From NCBI GenBank assembly GCA_023622765.1, contig JAMNYO010000034.1:38600-102599 (forward strand): a stretch of 64,000 nucleotides of DNA, written 5' to 3'. Below, piece after piece: positions 26,495 to 38,286 of this stretch. Within the stretch, counting starts at the first letter, position 1, and each line of letters begins with the position of its first letter. This DNA comes from Bacteroidota bacterium (GTDB lineage: Bacteria; Bacteroidota; Bacteroidia; Bacteroidales; Dysgonomonadaceae). A program made the position numbers and the translations under genes. Below the pieces are notes generated by a model. The model did not search any database. It saw nothing but the letters and a program-made list of their open reading frames with translations, and was not told the DNA's origin.

Positions 26495-28612
26495 AAAAAA
26501 AAATGTATCTATTTATTATTAATCGTATCTATGACACTACTGGCATGCAACGACCAGCGGCGCTCGTCGGGTGAACCCGGGAGCATCTTCATGACTGAAT
26601 ATGACACCCCGTTCGGGATGCCCCCGTTCGACCAAATCGAGTTCGAAGACTTCAAACCGGCCTTTTTAGAGGGCATTACCCAGGAGGACAAGGAGATCGA
26701 AGCGATCGCCAACAACCCGGAAGCGCCCACCTTCGAGAACACGATCGTGGCGATGGACAAGACTGGTGAAGTGCTACGGCGCGTTTCCCGTGTATTTTAC
26801 GGCTTACGCGGCGCGGAAACCAACGACAGCATCCAGGCACTGGCCAAGGAGCTATCCCCTCTACTGTCGGAACATAGTGACAACATCAACCTGAACGAGC
26901 AACTGTTCAACCGGGTGAAGACGTTACACGACGACACCACCGATATGAACCTCACTACCGAGCAGTACCGCCTGCTCGACACCTACTACAAAGGGTTCGT
27001 CCGCGCGGGAAGCCTGCTCAACGACGAACAAAAGGAGCGGTTACGTGAGCTCAACAAGGAGCTGTCGGCCCTCACCCTCCAGTTCGGGAGCAACCTACTT
27101 GATGAGACCAATGACTTCAAACTGGTCATCGACAACGAAGCGGACTTAGCGGGCCTCCCCGAAGGGGTAATCACCGCGGCCGCTGAAGCGGCCAAAAGCC
27201 AAGGCGAAGAGGGCAAATGGGTGTTCGGCCTGCAAAAGCCAAGCTGGCTCCCCTTCCTGCAGTACTCCGAAAAAAGGGAACTACGTGAAAAGCTGTACAA
27301 AGCCATGTACAACCGGGGTGATAACGATAACGAGAAAGACAACAAGGAGATCATCAAGAGCATCGTGAACCTCCGCGTGGAGAAAGCGCAACTGTTAGGG
27401 TATGATTCACACGCCCACTTCATCCTGGAAGAGAATATGGCTAAAAACCCCGAAAACGTTTACAAACTACTAAACGAAGTATGGGATTACGCCCTGCCAC
27501 AAGCGAAAAAAGAGGCTGCAGAACTCCAGGCGCTCATCGATGCCGAGGGAGGCAACTTTAAGCTGGCCTCGTGGGACTGGTGGTACTACACCGAGAAACT
27601 ACGCCAGCAGAAATACGCGCTCAACGAAGAGGAGGTGAAGCCCTACTTTAAAATGGAGAACGTGCGCGAAGGGGTCTTTGAAGTGGCCAATCGCCTGTAC
27701 GGCTTGAGCTTCAAGAAGCTGGAAAACGTACCGATCTACCACCCCGAGGTAGAAGCGTATGAGGTGCTGGACGCCGATGGCTCTCACCTGTCCGTTTTCT
27801 ATACCGATTACTTCCCACGCCAGGGCAAGAACGCGGGCGCGTGGATGAGCAGCTTCCGGTCGCAGCAAGTGAAAGATGAGGTGAACATTCGTCCCCTTAT
27901 ATATAATGTGGGTAACTTTACCCGCCCCACGGGCAACACACCCGCGTTGCTCACCCTCGACGAAGTAGAAACCCTGTTCCACGAGTTCGGCCACGCGCTG
28001 CACGGCATGCTCTCCAACGTGAACTACTTGAGCCTCTCCGGCACCAGCGTATCGCGCGACTTCGTGGAGCTGCCCTCTCAAATCATGGAGCACTGGGCTT
28101 TCCACCCCGAAGTACTGAAGCTCTACGCCAAGCACTACGAAACCGGGGAGGTGATACCCGATGAGCTGATCGAAAAGATCAACGCGGCCTCCACGTTCAA
28201 CATGGGCTTTGTGACCACCGAGTTCGTGGCCGCTGCCCTGCTCGATATGGAATACCATACCCTGACCGAAACGGGCACGATTGACGTGAATGCATTCGAG
28301 GAGCAAGCGATGAAGAAGATCGAGCTGATTGACGAGATCATCCCCCGGTACCGCAGCACCTACTTCTCCCATATCTTTAGCGGGGGCTACTCCGCCGGGT
28401 ACTACGCGTACCTCTGGGCAGAAGTGCTGGACGCCGACGCGTTCCAGGCGTTCGAGGAAAACGGCATCTTCAATCAGGAGACCGCGGGCCTCTTCCGCGA
28501 ACACATCCTCTCGAAAGGGAACTCCGATGATCCGATGGAACTCTACAAGCGGTTCCGCGGTGCCGAACCCAACCCGATCTACCTCTTAAAAAACAGGGGG
28601 TTCGTAAAATAA
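26492..28612 (+). CDS. dcp: M3-family peptidyl-dipeptidase lipoprotein
   Basis: A 706-residue zinc peptidase of the thimet oligopeptidase/Dcp family, which removes C-terminal dipeptides from oligopeptides. The signal ends TLLAC (lipobox), so it should be anchored in the envelope, unlike cytoplasmic E. coli Dcp. The long helical N-terminal lobe (30-430) precedes the catalytic domain, with ETLFHEFGHALHGM (HEFGH at about 497-501) and the third zinc ligand glutamate some 25-30 residues later (FVELPSQIMEHW). C-terminal SHIFSGGYSAGYYAYLWAEV is the conserved substrate-binding tyrosine-rich stretch. Length and motifs are complete. Confidence 0.93.
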   Translation: MKKKCIYLLLIVSMTLLACNDQRRSSGEPGSIFMTEYDTPFGMPPFDQIEFEDFKPAFLEGITQEDKEIEAIANNPEAPTFENTIVAMDKTGEVLRRVSRVFYGLRGAETNDSIQALAKELSPLLSEHSDNINLNEQLFNRVKTLHDDTTDMNLTTEQYRLLDTYYKGFVRAGSLLNDEQKERLRELNKELSALTLQFGSNLLDETNDFKLVIDNEADLAGLPEGVITAAAEAAKSQGEEGKWVFGLQKPSWLPFLQYSEKRELREKLYKAMYNRGDNDNEKDNKEIIKSIVNLRVEKAQLLGYDSHAHFILEENMAKNPENVYKLLNEVWDYALPQAKKEAAELQALIDAEGGNFKLASWDWWYYTEKLRQQKYALNEEEVKPYFKMENVREGVFEVANRLYGLSFKKLENVPIYHPEVEAYEVLDADGSHLSVFYTDYFPRQGKNAGAWMSSFRSQQVKDEVNIRPLIYNVGNFTRPTGNTPALLTLDEVETLFHEFGHALHGMLSNVNYLSLSGTSVSRDFVELPSQIMEHWAFHPEVLKLYAKHYETGEVIPDELIEKINAASTFNMGFVTTEFVAAALLDMEYHTLTETGTIDVNAFEEQAMKKIELIDEIIPRYRSTYFSHIFSGGYSAGYYAYLWAEVLDADAFQAFEENGIFNQETAGLFREHILSKGNSDDPMELYKRFRGAEPNPIYLLKNRGFVK

Positions 28613-28667
28613 CGGTCGTCGATGAAAATTATCGGGTGGTATTGTTCTTAAAAAGATAAAAAAAACG

Positions 28668-28675
28668 TATCTTTG
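28668..28675 (+). promoter_or_regulatory. -7 promoter element of secDF
   Basis: TATCTTTG matches the Bacteroidota -7 consensus. A TTG at 28642-28644 is 23 bp upstream, slightly longer than the preferred 19-21 bp. The secDF ATG is 83 nt downstream. Confidence 0.45.
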
Positions 28676-28758
28676 CACGCTCAAAATAGCGGGCAACCCT
28701 ATTTTATTGTTTGTGAAGCCCGTAAAAGCGATAATTGTACATAAAAAGTAATATTGAC

Positions 28759-31700
28759 ATGCAAAACAAAGGATTTATCAAAGTTTTCACCATTATCCTT
28801 ACAGCGATTTGTCTGTTTTACCTGTCGTTCAGCGTCGTGGGGCGGCAATACAACAAGAAAGCAGAGCAATACGCGAACGGGAACTTGGCCCTGCAAAACC
28901 AGTACCTCGACTCACTCTCCACCGAGAAAGTGTACCTGAACTACACGCTGAAACAGGTGCGTGAGAAGGAAATCGGGTTGGGACTCGACTTGAAAGGGGG
29001 GATGAACGTGGTCCTCGAAATCGATGCGTCCCAAGTGTTGACCTCCTTGGCAAACACCGACGACCCGCAATTCAACCAAGCTATGAGGGAAACGGTGATC
29101 CAAAACCGGCGGGGCAGTGCATCGGACTTTATCTCGCTGTTTCAACAGAACTACGAGGCGATTGATCCTAACGGGAAACTGGCCAATATCTATAGCGTAA
29201 CCATGCGCGACCGGGTCAGCCCAACAGCTACCAATGCACAAGTAATCAGTGTTTTGCGTAACGAGTTGACCAGCGTGGCCAACAACTCTTTCAACGTGTT
29301 GGCCACCCGTATCGACCGGTTCGGGGTGGTCGCTCCCAATATTCAAAAACTGGATCGGGCAGAACGAATCCTCGTGGAGCTGCCGGGCATCACGGAACCC
29401 GAACGAGTACGTAACCTGCTACAGGGTAGTGCGAACCTAGAGTTCTGGAAAACCTATAACGTGAATGAGTTGAGCCTCTACTTCAACGAACTGATTACCC
29501 GATCGAACGAGTACGCCATGATGCAACGTGAGGCCCTGGCCGCCGCGGAAGGAACCACTACCAATGATGAGGCTGCAGACGATGCCACGTCAGAAGCGGT
29601 AACCGCTGAAGCTGATGAGGCAGACAAAGCCACCCTGGCAGAGGCAACTTCTCAAGAGATTGGCGAAACAATCATCACCGAAGATGGTGAGGAGAAGCGG
29701 ATCGTGATCACAAAAAATTTCATGGAGTACTTCCACGAGCCCTACTTTGCCATGAGCGGTGCATCCGGTCCAGTGGTGGGTACCGTTTCCAAACTGGACA
29801 CGGCCGATGTTAACTTCTTGCTGAACCGGTACAAAGACCTGTTCCCGGCCGACGTTCGCTTCAAGTGGGGGTTCAAGCCGGTGGATCAACGTGAGACCTA
29901 CTTCCAACTGTTCGCCCTCAAGGGGGATGGTAGCAAGCGAGGTCCCGCACTCGAGGGAGACGTGGTGACCAATGCCAAGGCCGACCAAGGGCAACGCGGT
30001 TCTGCTTGGGAGGTGAGCATGACGATGAACTCGGCGGGGGCCAGCCGCTGGGCCACCATCACCGGGGCAGAGATCGGCAAATCGATCGCCATCCTGTTGG
30101 ATGGTTACGTCTACTCCGCACCCACGGTCAATGACCGCATTGAAGGCGGGCGCTCCTCCATCACCGGAAACTTCACGCCACAAGAGGCGCAGGACTTGGA
30201 GAACGTGCTTAAGTCGGGAAAAATGCAAGCTGGCGTTCGCATCGTTCAGGAAGACGTGGTGGGGCCTTCGTTAGGACAAGAGGCCATTCGTGACGGTTTC
30301 GTCTCCTTCGTCATCGCCCTTATCGCGCTGTTCATCTTCGTGATCATGCTCTACGGGTTCATCCCCGGCAGCGTGATCAACGGGGCACTACTGATCAACC
30401 TCTTCTTTACCTTGGGATCCCTCGCGGCATTCCAAGCCGTGCTCACGCTTCCCGGCATCGCCGGTATGATCCTGGCGCTGGCCATGGCGGTAGACGCGAA
30501 CGTACTTATCAACGAACGAATCAAAGAGGAACTTGCCGCGGGTAAGACCCTGCGTCGAGCAGTTGAAGATGGTTACAAGAACGCGTTCTCGGCCATCCTC
30601 GACGCCAACATTACCAGTATTATCAGCGGGGTGGTCCTCGCTATATTCGGCTCGGGCCCCATCCGCGGATTCGCTATCACCCTCGTGATCGGTATCACCG
30701 CCTCGTTTTTGACAGCGGTCTTCCTCACCCGGTTGCTCTACGAGAACCGGATGGCCAAAGGCAAGTGGCTGCACTTGACGTTCGAAACTCCCTTCTCAAA
30801 ATTCATGTCCAGGGAGTACCACTTCAAGTTCATCGAGAACAGCAAATCGGTCCTCACGGGCATCGGCATCTTCATCCTTATCTGCATCATCTCGCTCTTC
30901 ACGCTGGGACTGAACTCCGGGATTGACTTCACCGGGGGACGCAACTACATCGTCCGGTTCGACCAGCCCGTGAAGGTGGGCGAAGTCGAAGAGGCGGTGT
31001 CACCCTACCTTGGCGAGTCGGCTAAGGTGATCACCATCGGCACCAGCAACCAGGTGCGCATCACTACCAACTACATGATCGAAGAGGAGGGACAAGGCGT
31101 GGAAGAGGAGCTGCGCGGCTACCTGGCCGAGGGGCTGAAGGATTTCATGACGCCCGGCAAAACCATTGACGACCACATTCAAAGCTCCACGAAGGTGGGA
31201 CCCAGTATCGCGGAAGATATGATTCGAGGTGCTTTCCTAGCGCTCTTCTTCGCACTTGTCGGCATGGGAATCTATATCTTGTTTCGATTCAGTGGATGGG
31301 GATTCACGTTGGGTACGGTGGCCGCGTTGGCGGTGGACGCCTTCGCCGTTATCGGCCTCTACTCGCTGCTGTGGAAAATCATGCCCTTCTCGATGGAGAT
31401 GGACCAGACGTTCGCCGCGGCTATTCTCACCGTGGTGGGTTACTCCATTAACGACAAGGTAGTGGTATTCGACCGCGTGCGCGAATACATGAGGCTATAC
31501 CCCAAACGAGAGATAAAACAGCTATTTAACGATTCGATGAATGCCACGCTGGCGCGTACCATCAACACCGGTCTCAGTACCATCGTGGTAATCATCTGCA
31601 TCTTGCTCTTCGGGAGTGACGCGGTACGTAGCTTCGTCTTCGCGCTCATGATCGGGGTAATCGTGGGTACCGTGACCAGCTTGTTCGTCGCTTCACCCGT

Positions 31701-31764
31701 CGCTTACGGCATAATGATCCGTAAGCAAAAGAAAGAGGAAGAGAAGAAGCTACAACGGAGATAG
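28759..31764 (+). CDS. secDF: Fused protein-export membrane protein SecDF
   Basis: A 1001-residue fusion of SecD and SecF from the ATG at 28759; a TTG eight codons upstream is less likely. The first membrane helix is at 5-25 and the SecD periplasmic P1 domain begins near GLGLDLKGGMNVVLEI. The SecD membrane half has GFVSFVIALIALFIFVIMLYG and MAVDANVLINERIKEEL. SecF begins after residue 690 with LGLNSGIDFTGGRNY and ends with SINDKVVVFDRVREYM. SecDF uses the proton gradient to pull exported proteins across the inner membrane. Single-chain SecDF is usual in Bacteroidota. Odd feature: an acidic, Ala/Glu/Asp/Thr-rich insert at about 259-313 in P1. Confidence 0.95.
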   Translation: MQNKGFIKVFTIILTAICLFYLSFSVVGRQYNKKAEQYANGNLALQNQYLDSLSTEKVYLNYTLKQVREKEIGLGLDLKGGMNVVLEIDASQVLTSLANTDDPQFNQAMRETVIQNRRGSASDFISLFQQNYEAIDPNGKLANIYSVTMRDRVSPTATNAQVISVLRNELTSVANNSFNVLATRIDRFGVVAPNIQKLDRAERILVELPGITEPERVRNLLQGSANLEFWKTYNVNELSLYFNELITRSNEYAMMQREALAAAEGTTTNDEAADDATSEAVTAEADEADKATLAEATSQEIGETIITEDGEEKRIVITKNFMEYFHEPYFAMSGASGPVVGTVSKLDTADVNFLLNRYKDLFPADVRFKWGFKPVDQRETYFQLFALKGDGSKRGPALEGDVVTNAKADQGQRGSAWEVSMTMNSAGASRWATITGAEIGKSIAILLDGYVYSAPTVNDRIEGGRSSITGNFTPQEAQDLENVLKSGKMQAGVRIVQEDVVGPSLGQEAIRDGFVSFVIALIALFIFVIMLYGFIPGSVINGALLINLFFTLGSLAAFQAVLTLPGIAGMILALAMAVDANVLINERIKEELAAGKTLRRAVEDGYKNAFSAILDANITSIISGVVLAIFGSGPIRGFAITLVIGITASFLTAVFLTRLLYENRMAKGKWLHLTFETPFSKFMSREYHFKFIENSKSVLTGIGIFILICIISLFTLGLNSGIDFTGGRNYIVRFDQPVKVGEVEEAVSPYLGESAKVITIGTSNQVRITTNYMIEEEGQGVEEELRGYLAEGLKDFMTPGKTIDDHIQSSTKVGPSIAEDMIRGAFLALFFALVGMGIYILFRFSGWGFTLGTVAALAVDAFAVIGLYSLLWKIMPFSMEMDQTFAAAILTVVGYSINDKVVVFDRVREYMRLYPKREIKQLFNDSMNATLARTINTGLSTIVVIICILLFGSDAVRSFVFALMIGVIVGTVTSLFVASPVAYGIMIRKQKKEEEKKLQRR

Positions 31765-31870
31765 TAGGAAAATAGAGCCTTACAAGGGGTAATTTAACGG
31801 AAGACGAAGACGGGATCGCATGGTCTGACAAATAACGAACCTTGGCAAGGAGAGTCTAAAAGAGATAATG

Positions 31871-31909
31871 ACGGGTGGTCGGTAATGCAGATCACCCGTT
31901 ATACTTTTT
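31871..31909 (+). terminator. Rho-independent terminator after secDF
   Basis: A 7 bp GC-rich stem (ACGGGTG at 31871-31877, CACCCGT at 31893-31899) is followed by TATAC and T5 (31905-31909). It lies 107 nt after the secDF stop and before the tRNA promoter. Confidence 0.65.
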
Positions 31910-31960
31910 CTGTTCCACCTATCCTTTTTCCTTTTTTTCAACGTTAAATAATGGAAAGAA

Positions 31961-31991
31961 TTGACAAGTATCGGTTTTTTTCATAAATTTG
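31961..31991 (+). promoter_or_regulatory. Promoter of tRNA-Thr (and perhaps the atp genes)
   Basis: TTG (31961-31963) and TAAATTTG (31984-31991) are 20 bp apart, an exact Bacteroidota promoter match. The tRNA 5' end is 17 nt downstream. No terminator is seen between the tRNA and atpD (36 bp), so atpD may be read from this promoter as well. Confidence 0.6.
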
Positions 31992-32007
31992 CCACCCATT
32001 ATATCAA

Positions 32008-33648
<1,641 letters not shown>

Positions 33649-33653
33649 ACGAT

Positions 33654-33896
33654 ATGAAACTAGAAATCCTAACTCCCGAAAAGAGGCTCTACCGCGATGA
33701 AGTAGAGACCATCACCCTGCCGGGCGAGATGGGCTCGTTTCAGGTACTAAGCAGCCATGCTCCCATGGTGGCTGCCCTCACGAAGGGGACGTTGTCGTTC
33801 ACGGCAAAAGGCAAAACCGAGGAGATCGAGATTGAAGACGGGGTACTCGAAGTACACGACAACAAAGTGGTGATCTGCCTCGATAGCACGCTGTAA
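33654..33896 (+). CDS. atpC: ATP synthase F1 subunit epsilon
   Basis: An 80-residue epsilon subunit from the ATG at 33654, five bp after atpD ends. It contains the beta-sandwich domain only: MKLEILTPEKRLYRDEVETI, LPGEMGSFQVLSSHAPMVAAL and a final strand VLEVHDNKVVICL. The C-terminal helical hairpin that inhibits the enzyme in E. coli is missing, as is usual in Bacteroidota. It joins gamma to the c-ring in the rotor. Confidence 0.92.
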   Translation: MKLEILTPEKRLYRDEVETITLPGEMGSFQVLSSHAPMVAALTKGTLSFTAKGKTEEIEIEDGVLEVHDNKVVICLDSTL

Positions 33897-33902
33897 CCAG
33901 GA

Positions 33903-34361
33903 ATGAAATGGGCTGTACCGATGAAGAGACAGATGATCTATTTCGTGATCCTACACACCCTCATGATCCTGATCGCGGGAATGGGTGTGTGGTGGGTCAT
34001 CAATCGTTTCTTCCCGAACCTGATGATCGATGTATACTGGATCATCCCCCTTTTTTTCTTCATCCTCGGTCTCATCTTTATCGGGCAATTTCCCAAGGCG
34101 GTCGTCAAGGAGTCGCGCAAGCTGGTAAACCTCTACATGCTGATGCGTATGATCAAGATCTTCGCTTCGCTCCTGTTCGTTTTGGTCTTCTGGTTTATCG
34201 ACAAGCAAAATATCCGGAACTTCGCGATCCTTTTCATTATATTTTACCTGATGAACTTGGTTTGGGAAACGTACATCTACACCCGGATGGAGAGATACAT
34301 TAAACAGAGGAACAAGCTACAAGAGATGGCTAAGCAACTAAAGGAATCAAACGACCAATGA
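33903..34361 (+). CDS. Conserved membrane protein of the atp operon (AtpI-like position)
   Basis: A 152-residue protein with about four membrane segments (roughly 10-30, 43-63, 83-103, 107-127) and a basic, helical C-terminal tail. It sits between atpC and atpB and overlaps the atpB start by 4 nt. That is the position of a membrane gene in Bacteroides atp operons and of AtpI in other bacteria, where AtpI helps c-ring assembly or magnesium uptake. I see no direct AtpI signature, so the role is by position only. ATG at 33903 is used; the ATG six codons later (33921) is possible. Confidence 0.7.
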   Translation: MKWAVPMKRQMIYFVILHTLMILIAGMGVWWVINRFFPNLMIDVYWIIPLFFFILGLIFIGQFPKAVVKESRKLVNLYMLMRMIKIFASLLFVLVFWFIDKQNIRNFAILFIIFYLMNLVWETYIYTRMERYIKQRNKLQEMAKQLKESNDQ

Positions 34362-35443
34362 GAAGCGATATAATGCATATACACGCGGTACTGCTGCTGT
34401 TTACCTTGATGCTGCTGCCGGCAAAAGCCACCGCGAACAACGAGACAAGCGAGCCTCATGAAGAAGAGCTCAACGTGAAGACGTTTATCTTGGACCACCT
34501 GGCAGACGCTTACGAGTGGCATATCTACAGCGACGGCAATCGCCACCTAACCATCTCGCTGCCCATCATCCTGCGCAGTAAGGAGTCAGGCTGGCATCTC
34601 TTCTCGTCGTCACGCTTGAGGGACCAAGCCTCTTATCTCGGGTTCCAAGTAGCCCCAGAAGGAAAGTACAAGGGGAAGATCGTGGAGAGAGGCGCCTCGG
34701 GACAAGAGGTAAGGCCCTTGGACCTCTCCCTCACCAAGAACGCGGCATCGCTCCTCTTATCCTCAGCGTTGATCATCCTGATCGTGATGGGGGTCGCCCG
34801 ATCGCTGAAACGGAACCCCATGGAGGGGAAAAAAGGATTCGTCGGGTTAATCGAGATGTTCATCCTATCCATCAACGATGAGATCATCAAGCCCTCCGTT
34901 GGCCCCGACTACCGTAAATACGCCCCCTACCTGCTAACGGTGTTCCTCTTCATCTTCACCAACAACTTGCTGGGGTTAATCCCCATCTTCCCGGGGGGTG
35001 CCAACGTAACGGGCAACATAGCCGTGACCATGGTGTTGGCCATGGGTACCTTCTTCGTGATCAACCTCACCGGCACCAAAGAGTATTACAAGGAGATCCT
35101 GTGGCCCGATGTACCCACCTGGCTTAAAGCGCCTATCCCCCTGATGCCGGCCATTGAGCTGGTAGGCATCATTACCAAACCCTTCGCCCTGATGATTCGT
35201 CTCTTCGCGAACATCATGGCCGGGCACTCCATCATACTGGGGTTATGCACCCTCATCTTCATCACCGTGTCAATGGGGACCGCCATCAACTCCTCCATGA
35301 CCGCCGTTTCCGTCCTCTTCACTATTTTCATGAATTTCCTGGAGCTGCTGATCGCTTATATCCAGGCTTACGTGTTCACGCTCCTATCGGCTGTTTTCAT
35401 CGGCCAAGCACGGGTACACGCCACGAGCCCGAAAAAAAACTGA
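34358..35443 (+). CDS. atpB: ATP synthase Fo subunit a
   Basis: A 361-residue protein, long for subunit a because of an extracytoplasmic N-terminal domain of about 130 residues after a cleavable signal (ending LPAKATA). This is usual in Bacteroidota. The membrane part has the essential arginine region MIRLFANIMAGHSIILGL and a C-terminal LELLIAYIQAYVFTLLSAVFIGQA. Subunit a forms the half channels that pass protons to the c-ring. In typical Bacteroidales atpE would follow at once; here nuoA follows and atpE lies 17.8 kb away. Confidence 0.95.
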   Translation: MRSDIMHIHAVLLLFTLMLLPAKATANNETSEPHEEELNVKTFILDHLADAYEWHIYSDGNRHLTISLPIILRSKESGWHLFSSSRLRDQASYLGFQVAPEGKYKGKIVERGASGQEVRPLDLSLTKNAASLLLSSALIILIVMGVARSLKRNPMEGKKGFVGLIEMFILSINDEIIKPSVGPDYRKYAPYLLTVFLFIFTNNLLGLIPIFPGGANVTGNIAVTMVLAMGTFFVINLTGTKEYYKEILWPDVPTWLKAPIPLMPAIELVGIITKPFALMIRLFANIMAGHSIILGLCTLIFITVSMGTAINSSMTAVSVLFTIFMNFLELLIAYIQAYVFTLLSAVFIGQARVHATSPKKN

Positions 35444-35493
35444 CGCGCTGCCAACAGCCCCCAAAGAAATTATGAAAGAATGGATTTAATCGT

Positions 35494-35501
35494 TACCTTT
35501 G
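35494..35501 (+). promoter_or_regulatory. -7-like element before nuoA
   Basis: TACCTTTG fits TAnnTTTG and lies 100 nt before the nuoA ATG, in the 158 bp gap after atpB. No TTG sits at the proper -33 distance. It is a hint that nuo may have its own start of transcription. Confidence 0.35.
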
Positions 35502-35601
35502 CCAACGATTTTTTCGAGTAAGCAGAATTGTCACCCCCCCGGGTCGAGGAACTGCTATCTATTTGGAAATACAACAAAAGTCAATATAAAATCATCGTTT
35601 C

Positions 35602-35955
35602 ATGGATAACTTTTTGCTATTCGTGGTCGCATTGCTCGCCGGGGTCGTCCTAGTTGTGGGCGGCATGTTGATCGCGTTGCTTATCTCACCCCGCTCCCTT
35701 AACTTCCAAAAAGGAGAACCCTACGAATGCGGGTTGCCTACCCACGGCACCTCTTGGATGCAGTTCCGGGTGGGCTACTACCTCTACGCCATCCTCTTCT
35801 TGATGTTCGACGTGGTAACCATCTTCCTGTTCCCATGGTCCACCGTGGTACGCGAACTGGGGGTGACAGGGTTCGTGAGTGTGCTGTTTTTTATAGGGAT
35901 CATGAGCTTGGGGCTAGCCTACGCTTGGAAAAAAGGAGTATTGAAATGGACGTGA
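35602..35955 (+). CDS. nuoA: Complex I subunit NuoA
   Basis: A 117-residue membrane subunit with three helices. The conserved loop [34 protein letters not shown] contains the Cys of the PYECG motif. First gene of the ten-gene nuo cluster. It overlaps nuoB by 10 nt, indicating translational coupling. Confidence 0.95.
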   Translation: MDNFLLFVVALLAGVVLVVGGMLIALLISPRSLNFQKGEPYECGLPTHGTSWMQFRVGYYLYAILFLMFDVVTIFLFPWSTVVRELGVTGFVSVLFFIGIMSLGLAYAWKKGVLKWT

Positions 35956-36608
35956 AAAAAATTAAAATAAAGGCCTTCCCGGCAGAAGAGTTTAAAGATA
36001 ACGACTCGCTGCAAGCCTACATCGATGAGCTAAACGCGGAGGGCACCAACGTCATCGTCGGGAAGCTCGATGAGATGATCAACTGGGGGCGAGCCAACTC
36101 ACTTTGGCCGCTCGCGTTCGCGACCAGTTGCTGTGGTATCGAGTTCATGGCTGCCGCGGCAGCGCACTACGACTTGGCCCGGTTCGGCATGGAGGTTACG
36201 CGCAACAGCCCGCGCCAAGCCGACCTGATGGTCGTGGCCGGCACCATCGTGAACAAAATGGCCCCGCTCCTTCGGCGCGTGTACGACCAGATGGCCGAGC
36301 CCAAGTACGTGGTGGCCATGGGTGCCTGCTCCATCTCGGGAGGTCCCTTCAAGAACTCTTACTGCGTAATCAACGGGGTGGATAAGCTCATCCCGGTAGA
36401 CGTCTACGTGCCCGGCTGCCCGCCCCGGCCCGAATCGCTCTTCTACGGGTTGTTGCAACTGCAACGCAAGGTGAAGGCCGAGAAGTTCATCGGGAACAAG
36501 CGGATCGTGCGCCCCTACCGGCCCGAAACGTTGCTCGACCCGAAAACCGGGGAGCCAATCGATATGGAGGTTTGCCTCGATCCAACCCCCGATACAAGCA
36601 AAGAGTAA
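35946..36608 (+). CDS. nuoB: Complex I subunit NuoB
   Basis: A 220-residue peripheral-arm subunit from the ATG at 35946; the longer open frame from 35727 is a read-through in the nuoA region. It carries the ligands of iron-sulphur cluster N2: TSCCGIEF (adjacent cysteines), GACSISGG and [10 protein letters not shown]2 passes electrons to quinone. The N-terminal 35 residues are a Bacteroidota-style extension. Confidence 0.95.
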   Translation: MDVKKIKIKAFPAEEFKDNDSLQAYIDELNAEGTNVIVGKLDEMINWGRANSLWPLAFATSCCGIEFMAAAAAHYDLARFGMEVTRNSPRQADLMVVAGTIVNKMAPLLRRVYDQMAEPKYVVAMGACSISGGPFKNSYCVINGVDKLIPVDVYVPGCPPRPESLFYGLLQLQRKVKAEKFIGNKRIVRPYRPETLLDPKTGEPIDMEVCLDPTPDTSKE

Positions 36609-36614
36609 CTGCAT

Positions 36615-38246
36615 ATGGAGACAATCAAGAAAATCATAGTGCAAGTAGCCAGCGACGCGGTGATCGAAGAGGGGCAAAGACTCACCGTCACCGTGCCACC
36701 CAAGCAGCTGCATCCCCTGATGAAGGCGCTCCATGGAAAGGAGCAGCTCCCGTTCGACTACCTCATCAGCCTAATCGGTATGGACTGGGGAGATAAGCTG
36801 GGCGTTATCTACCTGCTCTCCCCTTCCCAAGACCTTACCCGGGAGCTGGTCGTGATCACGACCACCGAGGAGCGGGAGAACCCGCTGCTCTACAGCGTAA
36901 CCGACCTGTACGAAACGGCTCACCTCAACGAACGGGAGGTGTACGCCATGTTTGGCATCCGCTTCATCAACAACCCCGATATGCGCCCCTTCCTGTTGGA
37001 CGACACATGGAACGGCTTCCCCCTGCGCAAGGATTACAACGCCGACCCGGCACGCAACCCGGTCACCGTGATCAGCAGCGAGGTGAGGGACGACGTGCCG
37101 CGTATCATGGAGGATGAGAACGGGAACCTGGTAGAAAGCACCACACGGGTCTTCGAGAAGGACGACTATATCATCAACATAGGGCCACAACACCCCTCCA
37201 CCCACGGGGTGATGCACTTCAGAACAGCTCTTAACGGTGAGCTGATCAAAAAGATCGACGTGCGGAGCGGCTATATCCACCGGGGTATCGAAAAGCTTTG
37301 TGAAAACCTCACCTACCCCCAGATACTGCACCTGACCGACCGGCTGGATTACCTCTCGGCCAACATCAACCGCCACGCGGTCTGCATGTGCGTGGAAAAG
37401 GCGGCAGACATAGAAGTACCGCCACGGGCTCAATACATCCGCACCATCATGGATGAGTTGAACCGGATCAGCTCGCACCTATTGGCGTTCGCCTCACATT
37501 GCAACGACCTGGGTGCAACTACCGCCTTTATCTACGGCATGAGGGAGCGGGAGCACGTGCTGGATATATTCGACAAGACCTGCGGGGGACGCCTGATTGT
37601 CAACCAAGACGTGGTGGGTGGGGTGATGTTCGATATCTACCCCGACTTCCAAAAGGATGTGAAGGCCTTCATACCCTACATGCGGAAAAGGCTGAAAGAG
37701 TACGAGGTCTTCTTCTCCAAGAACCCCATCGCTCTCAGGCGGATGGTCGACGTGGGCTACCTACGCCGAGAAGATGCCATCACCTACGGCGTGACCGGGC
37801 CAGCCGGCAGAGGCTCCGGCTGGTCGTGTGACGTGCGCATCCACAAACCTTACGCCCTCTATGACCAGGTGGAGTTCACCGAGGTGATTCGAACGGAGGG
37901 CGACTCCTACGCCCGCTACCTGAACCGGCTGGACGAGATCGAGCAGGCGCTCCAAATCATCGAACAGCTGATCGATAACATCCCCGAGGGGGAGATACAG
38001 GGCAAGGTAAAGCCCATCATCCGGATACCCGAAGGACGCTACTTCCAGAGCGTGGAGACGGGCAAGGGCGAGTTCACCGTCTTCATCGAGAGCAAGGGCG
38101 ACAAAAACCCCTACCGGATGAAGTTCCGCTCTCCCTCCATGGCAGCTGTATCGGTTATGCCGCTCATCAGCGAGGGTGAGTTCTTAGCCGACTTTATCGG
38201 TATTGGCGGCTCCATGGACTACGTGATTCCCGATATCGACAGGTAA
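36615..38246 (+). CDS. nuoCD: Complex I fused subunit NuoCD
   Basis: A 543-residue fusion. NuoC occupies about 1-155, with [20 protein letters not shown] and LPLRKDY-like FPLRKDYN. NuoD covers about 180-543, beginning [13 protein letters not shown], with the quinone-site region [14 protein letters not shown] and the ending [12 protein letters not shown]. The fusion is known from enterobacteria and Bacteroidota. Translation starts six nt after nuoB ends. Confidence 0.95.
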   Translation: METIKKIIVQVASDAVIEEGQRLTVTVPPKQLHPLMKALHGKEQLPFDYLISLIGMDWGDKLGVIYLLSPSQDLTRELVVITTTEERENPLLYSVTDLYETAHLNEREVYAMFGIRFINNPDMRPFLLDDTWNGFPLRKDYNADPARNPVTVISSEVRDDVPRIMEDENGNLVESTTRVFEKDDYIINIGPQHPSTHGVMHFRTALNGELIKKIDVRSGYIHRGIEKLCENLTYPQILHLTDRLDYLSANINRHAVCMCVEKAADIEVPPRAQYIRTIMDELNRISSHLLAFASHCNDLGATTAFIYGMREREHVLDIFDKTCGGRLIVNQDVVGGVMFDIYPDFQKDVKAFIPYMRKRLKEYEVFFSKNPIALRRMVDVGYLRREDAITYGVTGPAGRGSGWSCDVRIHKPYALYDQVEFTEVIRTEGDSYARYLNRLDEIEQALQIIEQLIDNIPEGEIQGKVKPIIRIPEGRYFQSVETGKGEFTVFIESKGDKNPYRMKFRSPSMAAVSVMPLISEGEFLADFIGIGGSMDYVIPDIDR

Positions 38247-38286
38247 CGAATTGATTTCTTTACGTGACATATTCCTTTTCAATCGT

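Noticed and set aside
27599-28504. Long minus-strand open frame opposite the M3 peptidase gene
   Set aside because: It is antisense to a complete gene with catalytic motifs and its translation has no recognisable domain; a GC-rich shadow.
35727-35945. N-terminal extension of nuoB
   Set aside because: It reads nuoA in another frame; the ATG at 35946 begins the NuoB-like sequence.
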